Below are positions 42,232 through 52,161 of a stretch of 64,000 bases of DNA, piece after piece (within the stretch, counting starts at the first letter, position 1; each line of letters opens with the position of its first letter). The notes under the pieces are model-generated. The model did not search any database, was not told the origin of the DNA, and worked only from the letters and a program-made list of their open reading frames with translations. This stretch comes from Heliomicrobium gestii (GTDB lineage: Bacteria > Bacillota > Desulfitobacteriia > Heliobacteriales > Heliobacteriaceae): NCBI RefSeq assembly GCF_009877435.1, contig NZ_WXEX01000003.1, positions 248,001 to 312,000 on the forward strand, read 5' to 3'. Position numbers and translations under genes: made by a program.

Positions 42232-43600
42232 GAAGCGCCTCGTCGTCAGTTACCTCCTGGTGATCCTGTTCACTGTATTTTTATTGGAATCTTTTTTGCT
42301 GTTGGGCATTCGACAGTATTATTTTGACAACGTCTTGGACGTCCTCAAGAAACAAGCAGAGGTAGCCGGCAATTTTTACGGGCGCTATCTCTTCGGCGCT
42401 GATGTAGACAGGGAAGCGCCGGCGTTATTGGATAGCTTTGCAGCAACGACGTCTGCGCAAGTCCAGATCGTCAACAACCGAGGCGTCCTGCTGGCCGATT
42501 CGCAAGGTGCCGGCAGGGCGCAGATGCTGTCTACGCCGGATGTGCAGCGTGCCTTGGCGGGAGAAATGGGGCAGTGGCAAGGAACGATTCCCGCTACCGG
42601 CGAGCCGGTCTTATCGGTTGCCTATCCCTTAAGATCGGGCGCGCAAGTTGCCGGGGCTGTTCGTTTTGTCACTTCTCTGACAGGCATTTACCACGTGATG
42701 GAGAAGGCCGCCTTCCTCTTGCTCTTTGTAGGCTTTATGGTCGTCTTATTGGCCGCCGGGGTCAGCCTGCTCCTGTCGTCTACGATCACAGGTCCTGTCG
42801 AAGAGATCACAGCGGCGGCCGGGGAAATGGCAAAGGGACGCTTTACCGTCCGAGCCGTGAAAAAATATGACGATGAGATCGGCAAGCTGGCCGATACCTT
42901 AAACTACATGGCCGAAGAAGTAGTCCGCCATGAACAGCTAAAAGACCAGTTTATCGCCGCCATCTCCCACGAACTGCGCACTCCCTTAACCTCGATCAAA
43001 GGGTGGACCGTGACCTTGCGCACTGGCGATCCGGAGAATCGGGAAGAGATGATGGAGGGACTGGACATCATCGAAAAGGAAAGCGACCGGTTGACCCTGC
43101 TGGTGAATGAACTGCTGGACTTTTCCAGTATGTCTTCCGGAAAAATGCGACTGCAAATCGATACAGTCGATCTGCAAGCATTGCTGCATTCGGTGGTCAG
43201 ACAAGCCACCCCGAGGGCGCAACGGCAGCGAATCGATTTGTCCCTTGCCAGCCCATCCCCTTTGCCGGCGGCGAAGGTGGATGCCAATCGAGTGAAACAG
43301 GTCTTGATTAACCTGCTGGATAACGCCTTTAAGTTTACGTCCCCGGGAGAAAAGGTGCGCGTCAGCGCTTCTTTCGATGATGGGTTTATTACGATTGAGG
43401 TAGCCGACAATGGCGCAGGCATCCCCCCGGAGGAATTGCCCCTTGTGAAACAAAAATTCTACAAAGGGACCCAGGTGTCCGCCGGCAGCGGCATCGGCCT
43501 GTCCATCTGTGACGAGATTATCAAACTCCATCACGGGCAATTCAATATCGACAGCGTTCCCGGAGGGGGGACAACGGCGCAGGTGATCCTTCCCCTGTAA
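42218..43600 (+). CDS. Membrane sensor histidine kinase
   Basis: 460 residues. Transmembrane helices at about 9-30 and 164-187 enclose an extracytoplasmic sensor region of about 130 residues. A HAMP domain follows (TGPVEEITAAAGEMAKGRF), then HisKA with His251 in ISHELRTPL, and a HATPase with NLLDNAFKFT, DNGAGIPPEEL and GSGIGLSICDEI. Partner of the response regulator whose gene overlaps its start. PhoR/WalK-like layout but without a PAS domain. Confidence 0.95.
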   Translation: MQGIKKRLVVSYLLVILFTVFLLESFLLLGIRQYYFDNVLDVLKKQAEVAGNFYGRYLFGADVDREAPALLDSFAATTSAQVQIVNNRGVLLADSQGAGRAQMLSTPDVQRALAGEMGQWQGTIPATGEPVLSVAYPLRSGAQVAGAVRFVTSLTGIYHVMEKAAFLLLFVGFMVVLLAAGVSLLLSSTITGPVEEITAAAGEMAKGRFTVRAVKKYDDEIGKLADTLNYMAEEVVRHEQLKDQFIAAISHELRTPLTSIKGWTVTLRTGDPENREEMMEGLDIIEKESDRLTLLVNELLDFSSMSSGKMRLQIDTVDLQALLHSVVRQATPRAQRQRIDLSLASPSPLPAAKVDANRVKQVLINLLDNAFKFTSPGEKVRVSASFDDGFITIEVADNGAGIPPEELPLVKQKFYKGTQVSAGSGIGLSICDEIIKLHHGQFNIDSVPGGGTTAQVILPL

Positions 43601-43712
43601 CCCTTTCGTAACGAATTTTTACCCTTGCCTAACCCTTTGCCGAACTCCTTGATCTATACTCAAAGTAAGTTCCGGCGCCGGACATTTTCGATGGAATTGG
43701 AGGGGAATATCG

Positions 43713-44870
43713 ATGAAGGGCAAAGCGCTGGCTGTTGGCGCCCTATTGGTGGGCAGTTTTTTATCGGGATGTGGCGTATTGACGCCGCCCAGTCTCATGA
43801 TCATGCCGCCTCAGCTACCACTGTCTGATAGTCAGGTCGACGAATCCTTGCAGGCGACGGTTCAGAAGTTCCTGCCCCCTGGAGCGAGCTTGGAAGAGCC
43901 CAAAAACCCGCCAGGGGCCAAAGCGATTCAGCAGGTGGATATCGATGGTGACGGCAACGCCGAGGTGTTGGCCACATACCGCGCCGGCCAGAAGGGGGAA
44001 CTGGGCGCGCTGCTGCTCAAGAACAATCAGAATCACTGGGAGAAGCTGTGGCAAACAGAGGGAGCCAGCGGTCTCGCCATCGACATGGCCACGGTTGCCG
44101 ATATTGATGGCGACGGGCGAGGGGAGTTACTGCTCGGTTGGCTGATTGGCGCATCGGCAGGCAACGGACTGGACATTTTCACCTGGCGCGACCATCATGT
44201 GGAACCGCTGGCGACTCTGGGGTACCACAAGTTGGATATCCTTCCCGCCGCCCATCCGGAGGTCGATGGCAAGGCCGTTGCCCTCGCCCTGTGGCGGAAG
44301 GATACGGGGAAAGCCTATAAAATCGACTTGGTGCGGTGGACGGCAACCGGTAAGACCGCAGGGTGGGTTCATGCCGAAGAACAGTATCCTGACTACTATA
44401 AAAAAGTCGTTGACTATTACCAGGAACGGGTCAAAGAAATGCCAGGCGCCGCATTCTACAAGTATTACCTGGCCGACGGGCAGGTAAAGTCGAAGGCCGG
44501 AGAAGAGACGCTTGCGACGATCGCAGCCGGAGAGGAACTGAAGCTTGGCTATCCAGAGGCATATGCTTGGCAGCTGCTCAAAGGGGAGGCGTTGAATCAA
44601 TTAGGTCGATATGCGGAAGCGCAGAGCCTTTTGCAAAAGACGATTGAACAGTTGGAATTAAGCTCCGCACAAGTGCAAGCCGATTTACATGAGGCCTACT
44701 ATGAATTAGGGAAGTCTTATGAGGGGCTGCGACAGGCCGCTCAGGCCAAAGGGGCCTACGAAAAATCCCTGGCTGCGACAAAAGGGCTCGATACGGAAAC
44801 ACAGGAACGATTTATCTCCTATCCTGTCCAACAAGCCTTGGAGACGTTGAAAAAAACGGCGGAGCAATAA
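43713..44870 (+). CDS. Lipoprotein with FG-GAP-like calcium repeats and TPR tail
   Basis: 385 residues. A signal peptide ends in the lipobox SFLSGCG, so it is probably lipid-anchored. Two DxDxDG repeats, VDIDGDGNAEVLA (about residue 75) and ADIDGDGRGELLLG (about 130), belong to FG-GAP/integrin-type beta-propeller blades that bind calcium. Residues about 265-375 have tetratricopeptide-like helices (QLLKGEALNQLGRYAEAQSL, YYELGKSYEGLRQAAQAKGA). It follows the two-component genes by 112 bases and may be co-regulated. Function not recognised. Confidence 0.8.
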   Translation: MKGKALAVGALLVGSFLSGCGVLTPPSLMIMPPQLPLSDSQVDESLQATVQKFLPPGASLEEPKNPPGAKAIQQVDIDGDGNAEVLATYRAGQKGELGALLLKNNQNHWEKLWQTEGASGLAIDMATVADIDGDGRGELLLGWLIGASAGNGLDIFTWRDHHVEPLATLGYHKLDILPAAHPEVDGKAVALALWRKDTGKAYKIDLVRWTATGKTAGWVHAEEQYPDYYKKVVDYYQERVKEMPGAAFYKYYLADGQVKSKAGEETLATIAAGEELKLGYPEAYAWQLLKGEALNQLGRYAEAQSLLQKTIEQLELSSAQVQADLHEAYYELGKSYEGLRQAAQAKGAYEKSLAATKGLDTETQERFISYPVQQALETLKKTAEQ

Positions 44871-44938
44871 ACCATCAAAAGGAAGATCACGAAGATCACG
44901 ATGGTCTCGATGCGTCCCCGTAGACGATGACCCTCTAG

Positions 44939-44979
44939 AGCGATCCCGCGCCAGCCAGCGGGATCGCTTTATTTTTTTC
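44939..44979 (+). terminator. Terminator after the lipoprotein gene
   Basis: AGCGATCCCGC (44939-44949) and GCGGGATCGCT (44958-44968) form a perfect 11-base stem followed by TTATTTTTTT. Confidence 0.9.
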
Positions 44980-45154
44980 AATCCAACCAATGTAGACCCT
45001 GGAGCATCGGTATTCCTGTCTTCGAGACCCATCATCATACATTTCACTTTGGCGAGTCATGATATAGCTGTAGGATCTGCAGATAATGTAGCTGTTTAGA
45101 AAACATCAACCTGTAAGCTGTGAATATGATAATTTTCAAAATTGAACGAATTCA

Positions 45155-45182
45155 TTGAATTTCTTGGGTGATTTCTTATAAT
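45155..45182 (+). promoter_or_regulatory. Putative sigma-A promoter for alcohol dehydrogenase gene
   Basis: TTGAAT (45155-45160) and TATAAT (45177-45182) are separated by 16 bases, upstream of the ADH gene at 45271, in an AT-rich 290-base leader that follows the previous terminator. No other gene lies between 44871 and 45270. Confidence 0.55.
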
Positions 45183-45270
45183 AAATCTTATCAAAACACA
45201 CTATTTCTTCCAGGCGTTTCTTTTCTGAATATCAATGAAAAAATAGAACTATCACCAGGAGGTAATAAAG

Positions 45271-46425
45271 TTGTCACAAGTTCGTTCATTTTTTATGCCA
45301 ACAGTAAACTTGATGGGGAAAGGCTCTGCTCAAGAAGTGGGAGACCGAATTAAGACATTAGGTTGTCATAAAGCGCTGATTGTCACCGATAAAGACCTGG
45401 TAAAACTGGGCGTAGCAGACAAGATGAAAAAGCTGATAGAAGAGGCTGGCATTGGCTGCGCCGTCTTTGCGGGCGCTGAGCCGAATCCCACCGATTTGAA
45501 TGTCGAAGCCGGGCTGAGGGCATTGAGAGAATCTGAATCAGATGTGATCGTTTCCCTTGGCGGCGGGTCGCCCCATGACTGCGCCAAGGCCATCGCCTTA
45601 GTGGCCACCAACGGAGGCGCCATTCATGAGTACGAAGGTGTTGACAAATCGAGGAAAGCGATCCTTCCGTTGATCGCCATCAACACCACCTCGGGCACCG
45701 CCTCTGAGATGACCCGTTTTTGCATCATCACCGACACATCCCGTAAGGTCAAAATGGCCATTGTCGACTGGCGCGTGACACCCACCGTATCGATTGACGA
45801 TCCCGATATGATGCTCGGTATGCCTCCCGGGCTGACGGCCGCCACCGGTATGGACGCCTTGACCCATGCCGTGGAAGCATACGTTTCCACAATCGCCACA
45901 CCGATCACCGACGCCTGCGCCATCAAGGCGATTGAACTGATCGCCCAGAACCTGCGCGCCGCTGTGGCCAACGGCGCCAACTATGCCGCCCGTGAAGCGA
46001 TGACCTATGCCGAGTTTCTCGGTGGAATGGCCTTTAACAACGCCTCACTGGGCTATGTTCACGCCATGGCCCACCAACTCGGCGGATTTTACAACCTCCC
46101 CCATGGTGTATGCAATGCCATCCTGTTGCCCCATGTAGAAAAGTTCAACCTGATCGCTTGCCCGGAACGTTTCCGCGACATCGCAGTCGCGATGGGCGAA
46201 AAAGTCGAAGGCCTGTCCACACGGGACGCTGCCGACGTGGCCATTTCTGCCATCCGGAAGCTTGCGAGCGATGTGGGCATCCCGGCCGGTCTGGCTCAGT
46301 TGGGTGTGAGGGAAGAGGATCTGCATATTATGGCGGAAAATGCGATGAAAGACGCCTGTGCGGCTACCAACCCCCGCATGGCCAATATTGCCGATATCGT
46401 TCAGATTTTCCGAAACGCCCTGTAA
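45271..46425 (+). CDS. Iron-containing alcohol dehydrogenase
   Basis: TTG 45271 follows AGGAGG (45259-45264). 384 residues, Fe-ADH family III. NAD-binding [20 protein letters not shown], then metal-binding Asp/His sites in [23 protein letters not shown] and [13 protein letters not shown]. Closest in pattern to 1,3-propanediol and ethanol dehydrogenases (DhaT/AdhB-like). It could reduce 3-hydroxypropionaldehyde or propionaldehyde made by the dehydratase pathway at the start of the window; this link is inference because it is 35 kb away and monocistronic. Confidence 0.94.
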   Translation: MSQVRSFFMPTVNLMGKGSAQEVGDRIKTLGCHKALIVTDKDLVKLGVADKMKKLIEEAGIGCAVFAGAEPNPTDLNVEAGLRALRESESDVIVSLGGGSPHDCAKAIALVATNGGAIHEYEGVDKSRKAILPLIAINTTSGTASEMTRFCIITDTSRKVKMAIVDWRVTPTVSIDDPDMMLGMPPGLTAATGMDALTHAVEAYVSTIATPITDACAIKAIELIAQNLRAAVANGANYAAREAMTYAEFLGGMAFNNASLGYVHAMAHQLGGFYNLPHGVCNAILLPHVEKFNLIACPERFRDIAVAMGEKVEGLSTRDAADVAISAIRKLASDVGIPAGLAQLGVREEDLHIMAENAMKDACAATNPRMANIADIVQIFRNAL

Positions 46426-46450
46426 ATCGGCACTTCCTTTTCTGACAAAC

Positions 46451-46504
46451 AAGAACAGAGCGGCGAGAGATCCATTGTCTCTTGACCGCTCTGTTCTTGT
46501 TTTC
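46451..46504. terminator. Terminator between ADH and the GH31 gene
   Basis: AAGAACAGAGCGG (46451-46463) pairs with CCGCTCTGTTCTT (46486-46498), with an inner AGAGA/TCTCT helix, followed by GTTTTCT. It serves the convergent genes. Confidence 0.85.
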
Positions 46505-46519
46505 TGGGGCTCACGTCAT

Positions 46520-49500
46520 TCAGGCGTAAGTCAACTCGATCTCCAGCAAGGTGCTGTCATCAAAGACTTTTATAAAACTGATCCGAACATCTTCGTTAAA
46601 GTACCATGCATTCTTTTCTGCTTCGAGCAATCGCGTCGCCCGCTCCTGCGTCGAACCGTCCGTGAGGCAGGGGAGTTCTGATCCTCCGAGGGTGACCCCG
46701 TGCAGGCAGCCCCTTGCGCCGATCTTCTCGACCGGATCGTGAAGGATAGCGACAAAGAAGTGATTCTCCAGTTTGGGCGTGTACCCGTCATGCATCCGTT
46801 CGATCCGCACCTGCCGCTTGTCATTGCCGGTGTAGCTGTGGGTGATCCGCGTCTCCCGGTATTCGCTCTTGGCCTGCGGATCTGCGCCGGATCGGCGATC
46901 GCCTGACGGCGCCGAGGAACGGCTGACGCCGTCATCGAGATACATCGTGTACTGACCATCGGCGCCGGGGTAGATGTTCAGGGTGATCGGGTTGGGCAGT
47001 CCCTTTTCATTGCATTCGCCCACGTATTGCTCCAGTTCAATCGTGGCGATCACAGCGCCATGGCGAACAAACATGGGAACGATAAAACCGATATGGTTGG
47101 AGTCGGTGTTGATGGAGGCGTCGAAATCCCAGATGGTCGTTCCGCCTTCGACGGGAGCTTGCAACGGCCGCCGGTTATCCATGTAGTTGTACCAGCGGCT
47201 ATTGGCTGGGAGGTAGACCTGCCGCCGGCCGAAACCGTTAGCCCTGGACTGCTTATCCAGAACCGGCGCGATCAACAGGTCGTTGCGCACCATGAACTGA
47301 TCGTTGATGAAAGCGAGCTTGTCGTTCAGGAGCGCCCCGTCTTCTTCATCGGTCAAGAAGAGGGGACGGCAGATGGGCATGCCGTTCAGCGTGTTTTCAT
47401 ACATGGCGTCATAGAAGAGCTGCATCAGTCGGTACCGGAGTTCAATGTAGTATTTGCATACCGGCAGAACACTGGCGTAGATCGCCACCTCATTTTCGGC
47501 CACTTTTCCTTCGTCGACGAGTCGCTGGTAGGCGTAGGGCTCTTGAAAGAGCTTTAGCCCATCCTTGGCGATGTAATGGTTGCGAAACCAGGGGAGGAAG
47601 GCGCCGGCGATGGTCCAGCGGATCAGCAGTTCGGGATCGGCCCATTTCTCCCCGTCTTTCGGCTCAAAACCGCCGATGTCCTGACCGCAGATCGCTTGAC
47701 CGGTCAGCCCCAGGGAGAGCACCTGGGACACATTGATCCGCAGGAAATCCCATTCCGAGGCATTATCGCCGGTCCAAAGCGCGGCGAAACGATGCATGCC
47801 CGAGAAGCAGCCTCGCCCGATGATAAAGTTGCGTTTGTTTTCCCGTCCCCGCAGGTGATTCAACCCGTGATAGGTGGCTTTGTGCAGGTTGTAGGAGTAG
47901 AGGTTCCAGACCTTGATCGCGGGACTCGGCCGATAGGGAGAGGCGCCCTCTTCTGTGTCATCAGCCTTCGTAAAGTCGTCGGTCACGAGCAACCGAGCCG
48001 GAAAGCCGCGCATGTCGCCTTTTGAGGTATCGATGCACGGGGTCGTCATGTCCTGCCAGACCATCTCGAGCCCCATGTCAAAAAGGTATTGATACTGTTG
48101 GCCCCACCATTCGCGGACCTCTCTCCGGCCGAGATCGGGATAATGGCCGTTGGTGGCCCCATGGCCGTAGTTGACCTCGCCCTCGTAGGGATCGCCCGTA
48201 TCGATGGGGTTATTGAAGGGGACCTCGATCTCCTGGCCGCCTGTGTAGAAATGATACCTCCTGGCGTCGTCTTCGTCCGGGCGGATGCGTTTGTCCACGA
48301 CAAAATAGTTTTTTTCCATCCCGCTGTAATAGGTGCTGTACTGCCGGTGTTCCGGATCGCCCGAATCATCGGGGTCTTGATTGCTGATGATGGGCGTGAT
48401 GTTGGTGCTGCATTTATATCCCAGATTGCGCAGCTCGGCAAACATCCCTTTCGGGTCGGGGTACCGCTCCTGGTCGATGGTGAAGGTTTTATGATTCCGT
48501 TGAATATCGACATCGATATGCAGGCCGTCGATGGGGATCTGATAGGCCCGGTAGTCTTTGGCCAACTGTTCCACAGCGGCGCGGTCGTCCATGCCATAGC
48601 GCCCTTGGTGATAACCGAGGACGTAGCGCGGTTTCAACCGGGCTTTCCCTACGAGTGATGTGAAAGCCCCCATCACATCGGCGCTTTTCTTTCCGAGGAA
48701 AAAGTAATAGTCCAGGTCGCCGAAGCGCGTGCCGAACATGTACCGGCTTGAGTTCAAAAAGCCGATGTCCATGCAAACCTGTGAGGGGTTGTCGATAAAG
48801 AAGCCGCAAACACTCTCACGGTTGGGAACGCCGAAGAACTCCATGAAAAAGGGATCCGAGTGATAGAGGGGTTCTCTGTTCTCCAGGGGGCCCCGGTCGT
48901 ATACCTGCCGGTAGCGCATGTTGTCATAGTTGAAGAAGGTCAGTTGAGCTGTGTTTTTGGAAAGATCGAAGCCCCCATGCTCGCCGAAGCCGATGAATTT
49001 GGCGGTCGCTTGTTTTTGGAAGGATTGGATGACGGAATAGCCGTCTAGGCCGTTTTCGGTGTAGTAGATGGCCGGTGTCGTCGTAGACAAAACAGGGAAG
49101 GGGCCGTCGGGTTCCACTTTGTAGGCGGTGATGCGGAAGGGGGCGTACTCGACGACCAGCCGCATGTAGGGAATGTTTTGATCGTTTTTTGTGGTGATAT
49201 GTAAGGCGCCGAAAGCTGATTTCAGATCCACGTCCAACGTAAAGGGCTCCATCAGCCCCTGCAACTGTTCAAAATCGTCTTGGACGATGGCCCGGGTGTT
49301 GGACAGGGGATAATCGGTCCTTTTTACCTTGTCAGGGCCAAATCGCAACCGGAATGTATCTATGCGAGGGAACTGGAGCAGCAGGACGCAATCTTGGCCA
49401 TCGTCTCTTTTAAACGTGAGGGAAACCGTTTTCTGTCCGTCATAGGCAACGCCGAGCACGGAATCAAGGCGTTTCCATGACCGATACCCCTCAAAAAACT

Positions 49501-49612
49501 GTTCGACCTTGACAAAACGAAAGGCTTTCTCCCCCAGCAAAGGCGGACCCTCCTTCCTATTCACGACGAGATCGGGATCGTGCGAGCATAACGACATATT
49601 AAATTTTACCAT
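46520..49612 (-). CDS. GH31 protein resembling alpha-1,4-glucan lyase
   Basis: A 1,030-residue family 31 glycoside hydrolase-type protein. Asp521 in MVWQDMTTP is the catalytic nucleophile and Asp616 lies in LWTGDNASEW. The blocks YSYNLHKATYHGL, KRNFIIGRG, VSQVLSLGL, LLIRWTIAGAFLPWFRNHY and MYLDDGVSRSSAP, and the length of about 1,030, follow what I recall of alpha-1,4-glucan lyases of red algae and fungi (EC 4.2.2.13) rather than ordinary alpha-glucosidases. Such lyases release 1,5-anhydrofructose from starch or glycogen. No signal peptide, so storage glycogen would be the substrate. Start at 49612 with AGGAT upstream; the in-frame Met at 49597 is an alternative. Confidence 0.82.
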   Translation of the reverse strand: MVKFNMSLCSHDPDLVVNRKEGPPLLGEKAFRFVKVEQFFEGYRSWKRLDSVLGVAYDGQKTVSLTFKRDDGQDCVLLLQFPRIDTFRLRFGPDKVKRTDYPLSNTRAIVQDDFEQLQGLMEPFTLDVDLKSAFGALHITTKNDQNIPYMRLVVEYAPFRITAYKVEPDGPFPVLSTTTPAIYYTENGLDGYSVIQSFQKQATAKFIGFGEHGGFDLSKNTAQLTFFNYDNMRYRQVYDRGPLENREPLYHSDPFFMEFFGVPNRESVCGFFIDNPSQVCMDIGFLNSSRYMFGTRFGDLDYYFFLGKKSADVMGAFTSLVGKARLKPRYVLGYHQGRYGMDDRAAVEQLAKDYRAYQIPIDGLHIDVDIQRNHKTFTIDQERYPDPKGMFAELRNLGYKCSTNITPIISNQDPDDSGDPEHRQYSTYYSGMEKNYFVVDKRIRPDEDDARRYHFYTGGQEIEVPFNNPIDTGDPYEGEVNYGHGATNGHYPDLGRREVREWWGQQYQYLFDMGLEMVWQDMTTPCIDTSKGDMRGFPARLLVTDDFTKADDTEEGASPYRPSPAIKVWNLYSYNLHKATYHGLNHLRGRENKRNFIIGRGCFSGMHRFAALWTGDNASEWDFLRINVSQVLSLGLTGQAICGQDIGGFEPKDGEKWADPELLIRWTIAGAFLPWFRNHYIAKDGLKLFQEPYAYQRLVDEGKVAENEVAIYASVLPVCKYYIELRYRLMQLFYDAMYENTLNGMPICRPLFLTDEEDGALLNDKLAFINDQFMVRNDLLIAPVLDKQSRANGFGRRQVYLPANSRWYNYMDNRRPLQAPVEGGTTIWDFDASINTDSNHIGFIVPMFVRHGAVIATIELEQYVGECNEKGLPNPITLNIYPGADGQYTMYLDDGVSRSSAPSGDRRSGADPQAKSEYRETRITHSYTGNDKRQVRIERMHDGYTPKLENHFFVAILHDPVEKIGARGCLHGVTLGGSELPCLTDGSTQERATRLLEAEKNAWYFNEDVRISFIKVFDDSTLLEIELTYA

Positions 49613-49794
49613 GTAAAAATGATCCTAGAATTGGTTTTTACGTTCTTTATTATTTTATTTACAATCTAAACAGAGAGGATAAATGGCAGAGCAGCAACCT
49701 GTCATATTAGAGGTTGCCGCTGTAGGTTGTTAGTTTACATAAGATTTATTTTACGAAGCAAAGAAAGGGTCAACAAGCGAGGATCCCTGAGTCC

Positions 49795-50274
49795 TTATGG
49801 GCTCTTCGAAATGCGCCCGCAACGCCCCCCAGTCGCCCGCAGCAGGTCGGCGGGGGAGAGCGCCATCTGGCATCCGCGAATGCCGGCGCTGACGGACACC
49901 CGCTGGACAGACTCGATACGCTCGTCCACAAAAAGGGGATACTTCTTCTTCGTTCCCACCGGGGAGACACCGCCTCGAATGTATCCCGTCAGCGGCTGCA
50001 CCTCTTTCAGGGGAACCGTATCTACCTTTTTGTTGCCGCTCAGGACTGCGAGGGCTTTCAGATCCAACTCCTGATCTCCTGGGATGCAGGCCAGGAGGAC
50101 ACCTGTCTTGTCGCCGCGGGCGACGAGGGTTTTATAGACTTGCTCGATGGGGAGTCCGCTCTTGGCTGCCACTGTGACAGCGGAGAGGTCTGATTCATCG
50201 ACGTCATATTCGATCAGTTCGTAGGCGATCTTCATCTGGTCGAGCAGGCGGGCGGCGTTTGTTTTTTGAGCCAT
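49795..50274 (-). CDS. ybaK: Cys-tRNA(Pro)/Cys-tRNA(Cys) deacylase, YbaK/EbsC family
   Basis: ATG 50274 lies 9 bases after AAGGAG on the minus strand; ATG 50280 is too close to it. 159 residues. YbaK fold with [10 protein letters not shown] (active-site Lys), [12 protein letters not shown] and [15 protein letters not shown], ending with [11 protein letters not shown]. It hydrolyses misacylated Cys-tRNA(Pro). It is a single gene, divergent from the stressosome operon. Confidence 0.93.
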   Translation of the reverse strand: MAQKTNAARLLDQMKIAYELIEYDVDESDLSAVTVAAKSGLPIEQVYKTLVARGDKTGVLLACIPGDQELDLKALAVLSGNKKVDTVPLKEVQPLTGYIRGGVSPVGTKKKYPLFVDERIESVQRVSVSAGIRGCQMALSPADLLRATGGRCGRISKSP

Positions 50275-50492
50275 GGGCATTATCTCCTTCGGTGATGAGT
50301 GGTTTTTCTGGGGAGAACGTTATTAGCGTACCATGTCAACGTCCCCAAGGAAAGTCGGATTCGCGCGGCTGTCAAGAACTCGTCTCATGGATGTTTTTTT
50401 CACAGCAGGAAAAAAAGAATGGTTTTCGCTCAAAGCGTAGAATTATAATGAAAGCAAAGATTTTGTTCGAACAAGGACAGGAGGAAGTGGGA

Positions 50493-51341
50493 ATGCCGAC
50501 CCGGATCACCCATCTCTTGATGGAAAGAAAGGATAACCTGCTGCAGATCTGGATGGAAGGTCAGTTGTCCGAACTGTCCCTTCGTTTGGATCGGATGACT
50601 TCACAGGATCTGTACCGCCAGTCGAAAGAGTTTGTGGATGCCTTTGTTCGCGCGATCGCGGCAGGGAATGTGGAGGATATCAGCCGGGGCGAGTGGGAGC
50701 CGATTCGTCGGATGCTCGCCCAGATCTCCGTGACTCGCACCCACCAGGGATTCAGCCCCACCGAGACGGCCAATTACGTCTTTAGCCTGAAAGAGGCCTT
50801 GATTCGTCTCGTCCAGGGTGAAGTCAACAGTCAAATGGATATCTTCGTCCAGGAGTTTCTCCCCTTATCACGTACCCTGGACAAGTTGGGGTTGCTCACC
50901 TTTGAGAGCTACACCCGCGCGCGCGAGGAAATCATCTCCCGACAACAGCAGGAGATGCTGGAACTCTCGACACCCGTCATCCGCGTCTGGGACGGCATCT
51001 TGGCACTGCCCCTGATCGGTACCTTAGACAGCGGGCGCACCCAAGTGATCATGGAAAATCTATTGCGAGGCATCCAGGAGACCAATTCGGATGTAGCCAT
51101 TTTGGACATCTCTGGTGTGCCCACCGTTGACACCCTGGTGGCCCAGCATATCATGAAGACGGTCAGCGCAGCCCGCCTGATGGGCGCCGAATGCATCATC
51201 AGTGGCATTCGGCCGGAGATTGCCCAGACGATTGTGCAACTGGGCGTTGATTTGTCCATGGTCAAGACCAGGGCTTCCCTGGCCGGAGCGCTCCGACTGG
51301 CCTATGAGATGCGCAGATTGATCGTCGTGCCTGCCAAATAA
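50493..51341 (+). CDS. rsbR: RsbR-type stressosome protein
   Basis: ATG 50493 (MPTRITHLL) has AGGAGGA about 8 bases upstream; ATG 50448 lacks a site. 282 residues. The N-terminal part (to about 155) is a globin-like RsbR sensor domain; residues about 165-275 are a STAS domain with ILDISGVPTVDTLVAQHI, including the Thr position phosphorylated by RsbT. TATAAT at 50441-50446 may be the operon -10. First gene of rsbR-S-T. Confidence 0.92.
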   Translation: MPTRITHLLMERKDNLLQIWMEGQLSELSLRLDRMTSQDLYRQSKEFVDAFVRAIAAGNVEDISRGEWEPIRRMLAQISVTRTHQGFSPTETANYVFSLKEALIRLVQGEVNSQMDIFVQEFLPLSRTLDKLGLLTFESYTRAREEIISRQQQEMLELSTPVIRVWDGILALPLIGTLDSGRTQVIMENLLRGIQETNSDVAILDISGVPTVDTLVAQHIMKTVSAARLMGAECIISGIRPEIAQTIVQLGVDLSMVKTRASLAGALRLAYEMRRLIVVPAK

Positions 51342-51359
51342 AGCCTAGGAGGAAGCAGT

Positions 51360-51755
51360 ATGCAACGGATCCCCATTTTGAAGATGGGTCCTTTCCTCCT
51401 GGTCACGATTCAGGTGGATTTGCATGACCGCTTGGTCATGGCCTTGCAGGACGACTTGACGAACATGGTCGGCAAAACAGGCGCTCGGGGTGTGCTGCTT
51501 GACATCTCCAGCTTGGATATCGTCGACTCTTTCATCGGCCGCATGCTGGGGGGGATCGCTGCAGTGACCCGTCTCATGGACGCCCAGACTGTTGTCGTCG
51601 GTATGCAGCCGGCAGTGGCCATCACCATGGTTGAACTGGGACTCGATCTTCCCGGTGTGATCACAGCCTTGAATGTGGAAAAAGGCATGGATATGTTGCG
51701 TTCTCGCTTGCGGTTACTTCCGGAGACGGCCCATGACACAAGAGCCGAAGTGTGA
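51360..51755 (+). CDS. rsbS: RsbS stressosome STAS protein
   Basis: A 131-residue single STAS domain: RIPILKMGPFLLVTIQVDLHD at the start, and Ser57 in LDIVDSFIGRML at the position of the RsbS phosphorylation site. With RsbR it forms the stressosome core that holds RsbT. A 23-base overlap with rsbT indicates coupling. AGGAGG at 51348-51353 is the ribosome site. Confidence 0.95.
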   Translation: MQRIPILKMGPFLLVTIQVDLHDRLVMALQDDLTNMVGKTGARGVLLDISSLDIVDSFIGRMLGGIAAVTRLMDAQTVVVGMQPAVAITMVELGLDLPGVITALNVEKGMDMLRSRLRLLPETAHDTRAEV

Positions 51756-52140
51756 GCGTTTCTCCGTCTCTTGCGCGCAAGAGATTGTAACCGTCCGGCA
51801 ACGCGTCCGTGACTGCGCCGGAGGGCTCGGCTTCAGTCGCCTGGATCAAACCAGACTGATGACGGCGACAAGCGAGTTGGCCCGCAACATGCTCGACTAC
51901 GCCGGCGGTGGAATCGTCTTGCTCGAACCGATCGAAGCGCAGGGACGACGGGGCTTGCGGCTCATTTTCGAAGATCGGGGCCCGGGAATTGCCGATCTCG
52001 ACCTGGCGATGCAGGATGGCTATACGAGCGGCAATGGGCTAGGCCAGGGTCTGCCCGGTGCGAAGCGGCTTGTCGACGATTTTTCGATCACTTCCCATAT
52101 TGATGAAGGAACAAGGATCGTCATTGTCCGTTGGATATAG
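51733..52140 (+). CDS. rsbT: RsbT serine kinase
   Basis: 135 residues, start at ATG 51733 within rsbS. HATPase of the RsbT/SpoIIAB type: TATSELARNMLDYAGGG (N box), FEDRGPGIADLDLAMQDG (G1 box), GLGQGLPGAKRLVDDF (G2 box). It phosphorylates RsbS and RsbR and is then released to activate a downstream partner. Gene order rsbR-S-T is canonical. Confidence 0.95.
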   Translation: MTQEPKCERFSVSCAQEIVTVRQRVRDCAGGLGFSRLDQTRLMTATSELARNMLDYAGGGIVLLEPIEAQGRRGLRLIFEDRGPGIADLDLAMQDGYTSGNGLGQGLPGAKRLVDDFSITSHIDEGTRIVIVRWI

Positions 52141-52161
52141 GCAGAAAGAAAGGTGGGGCGC

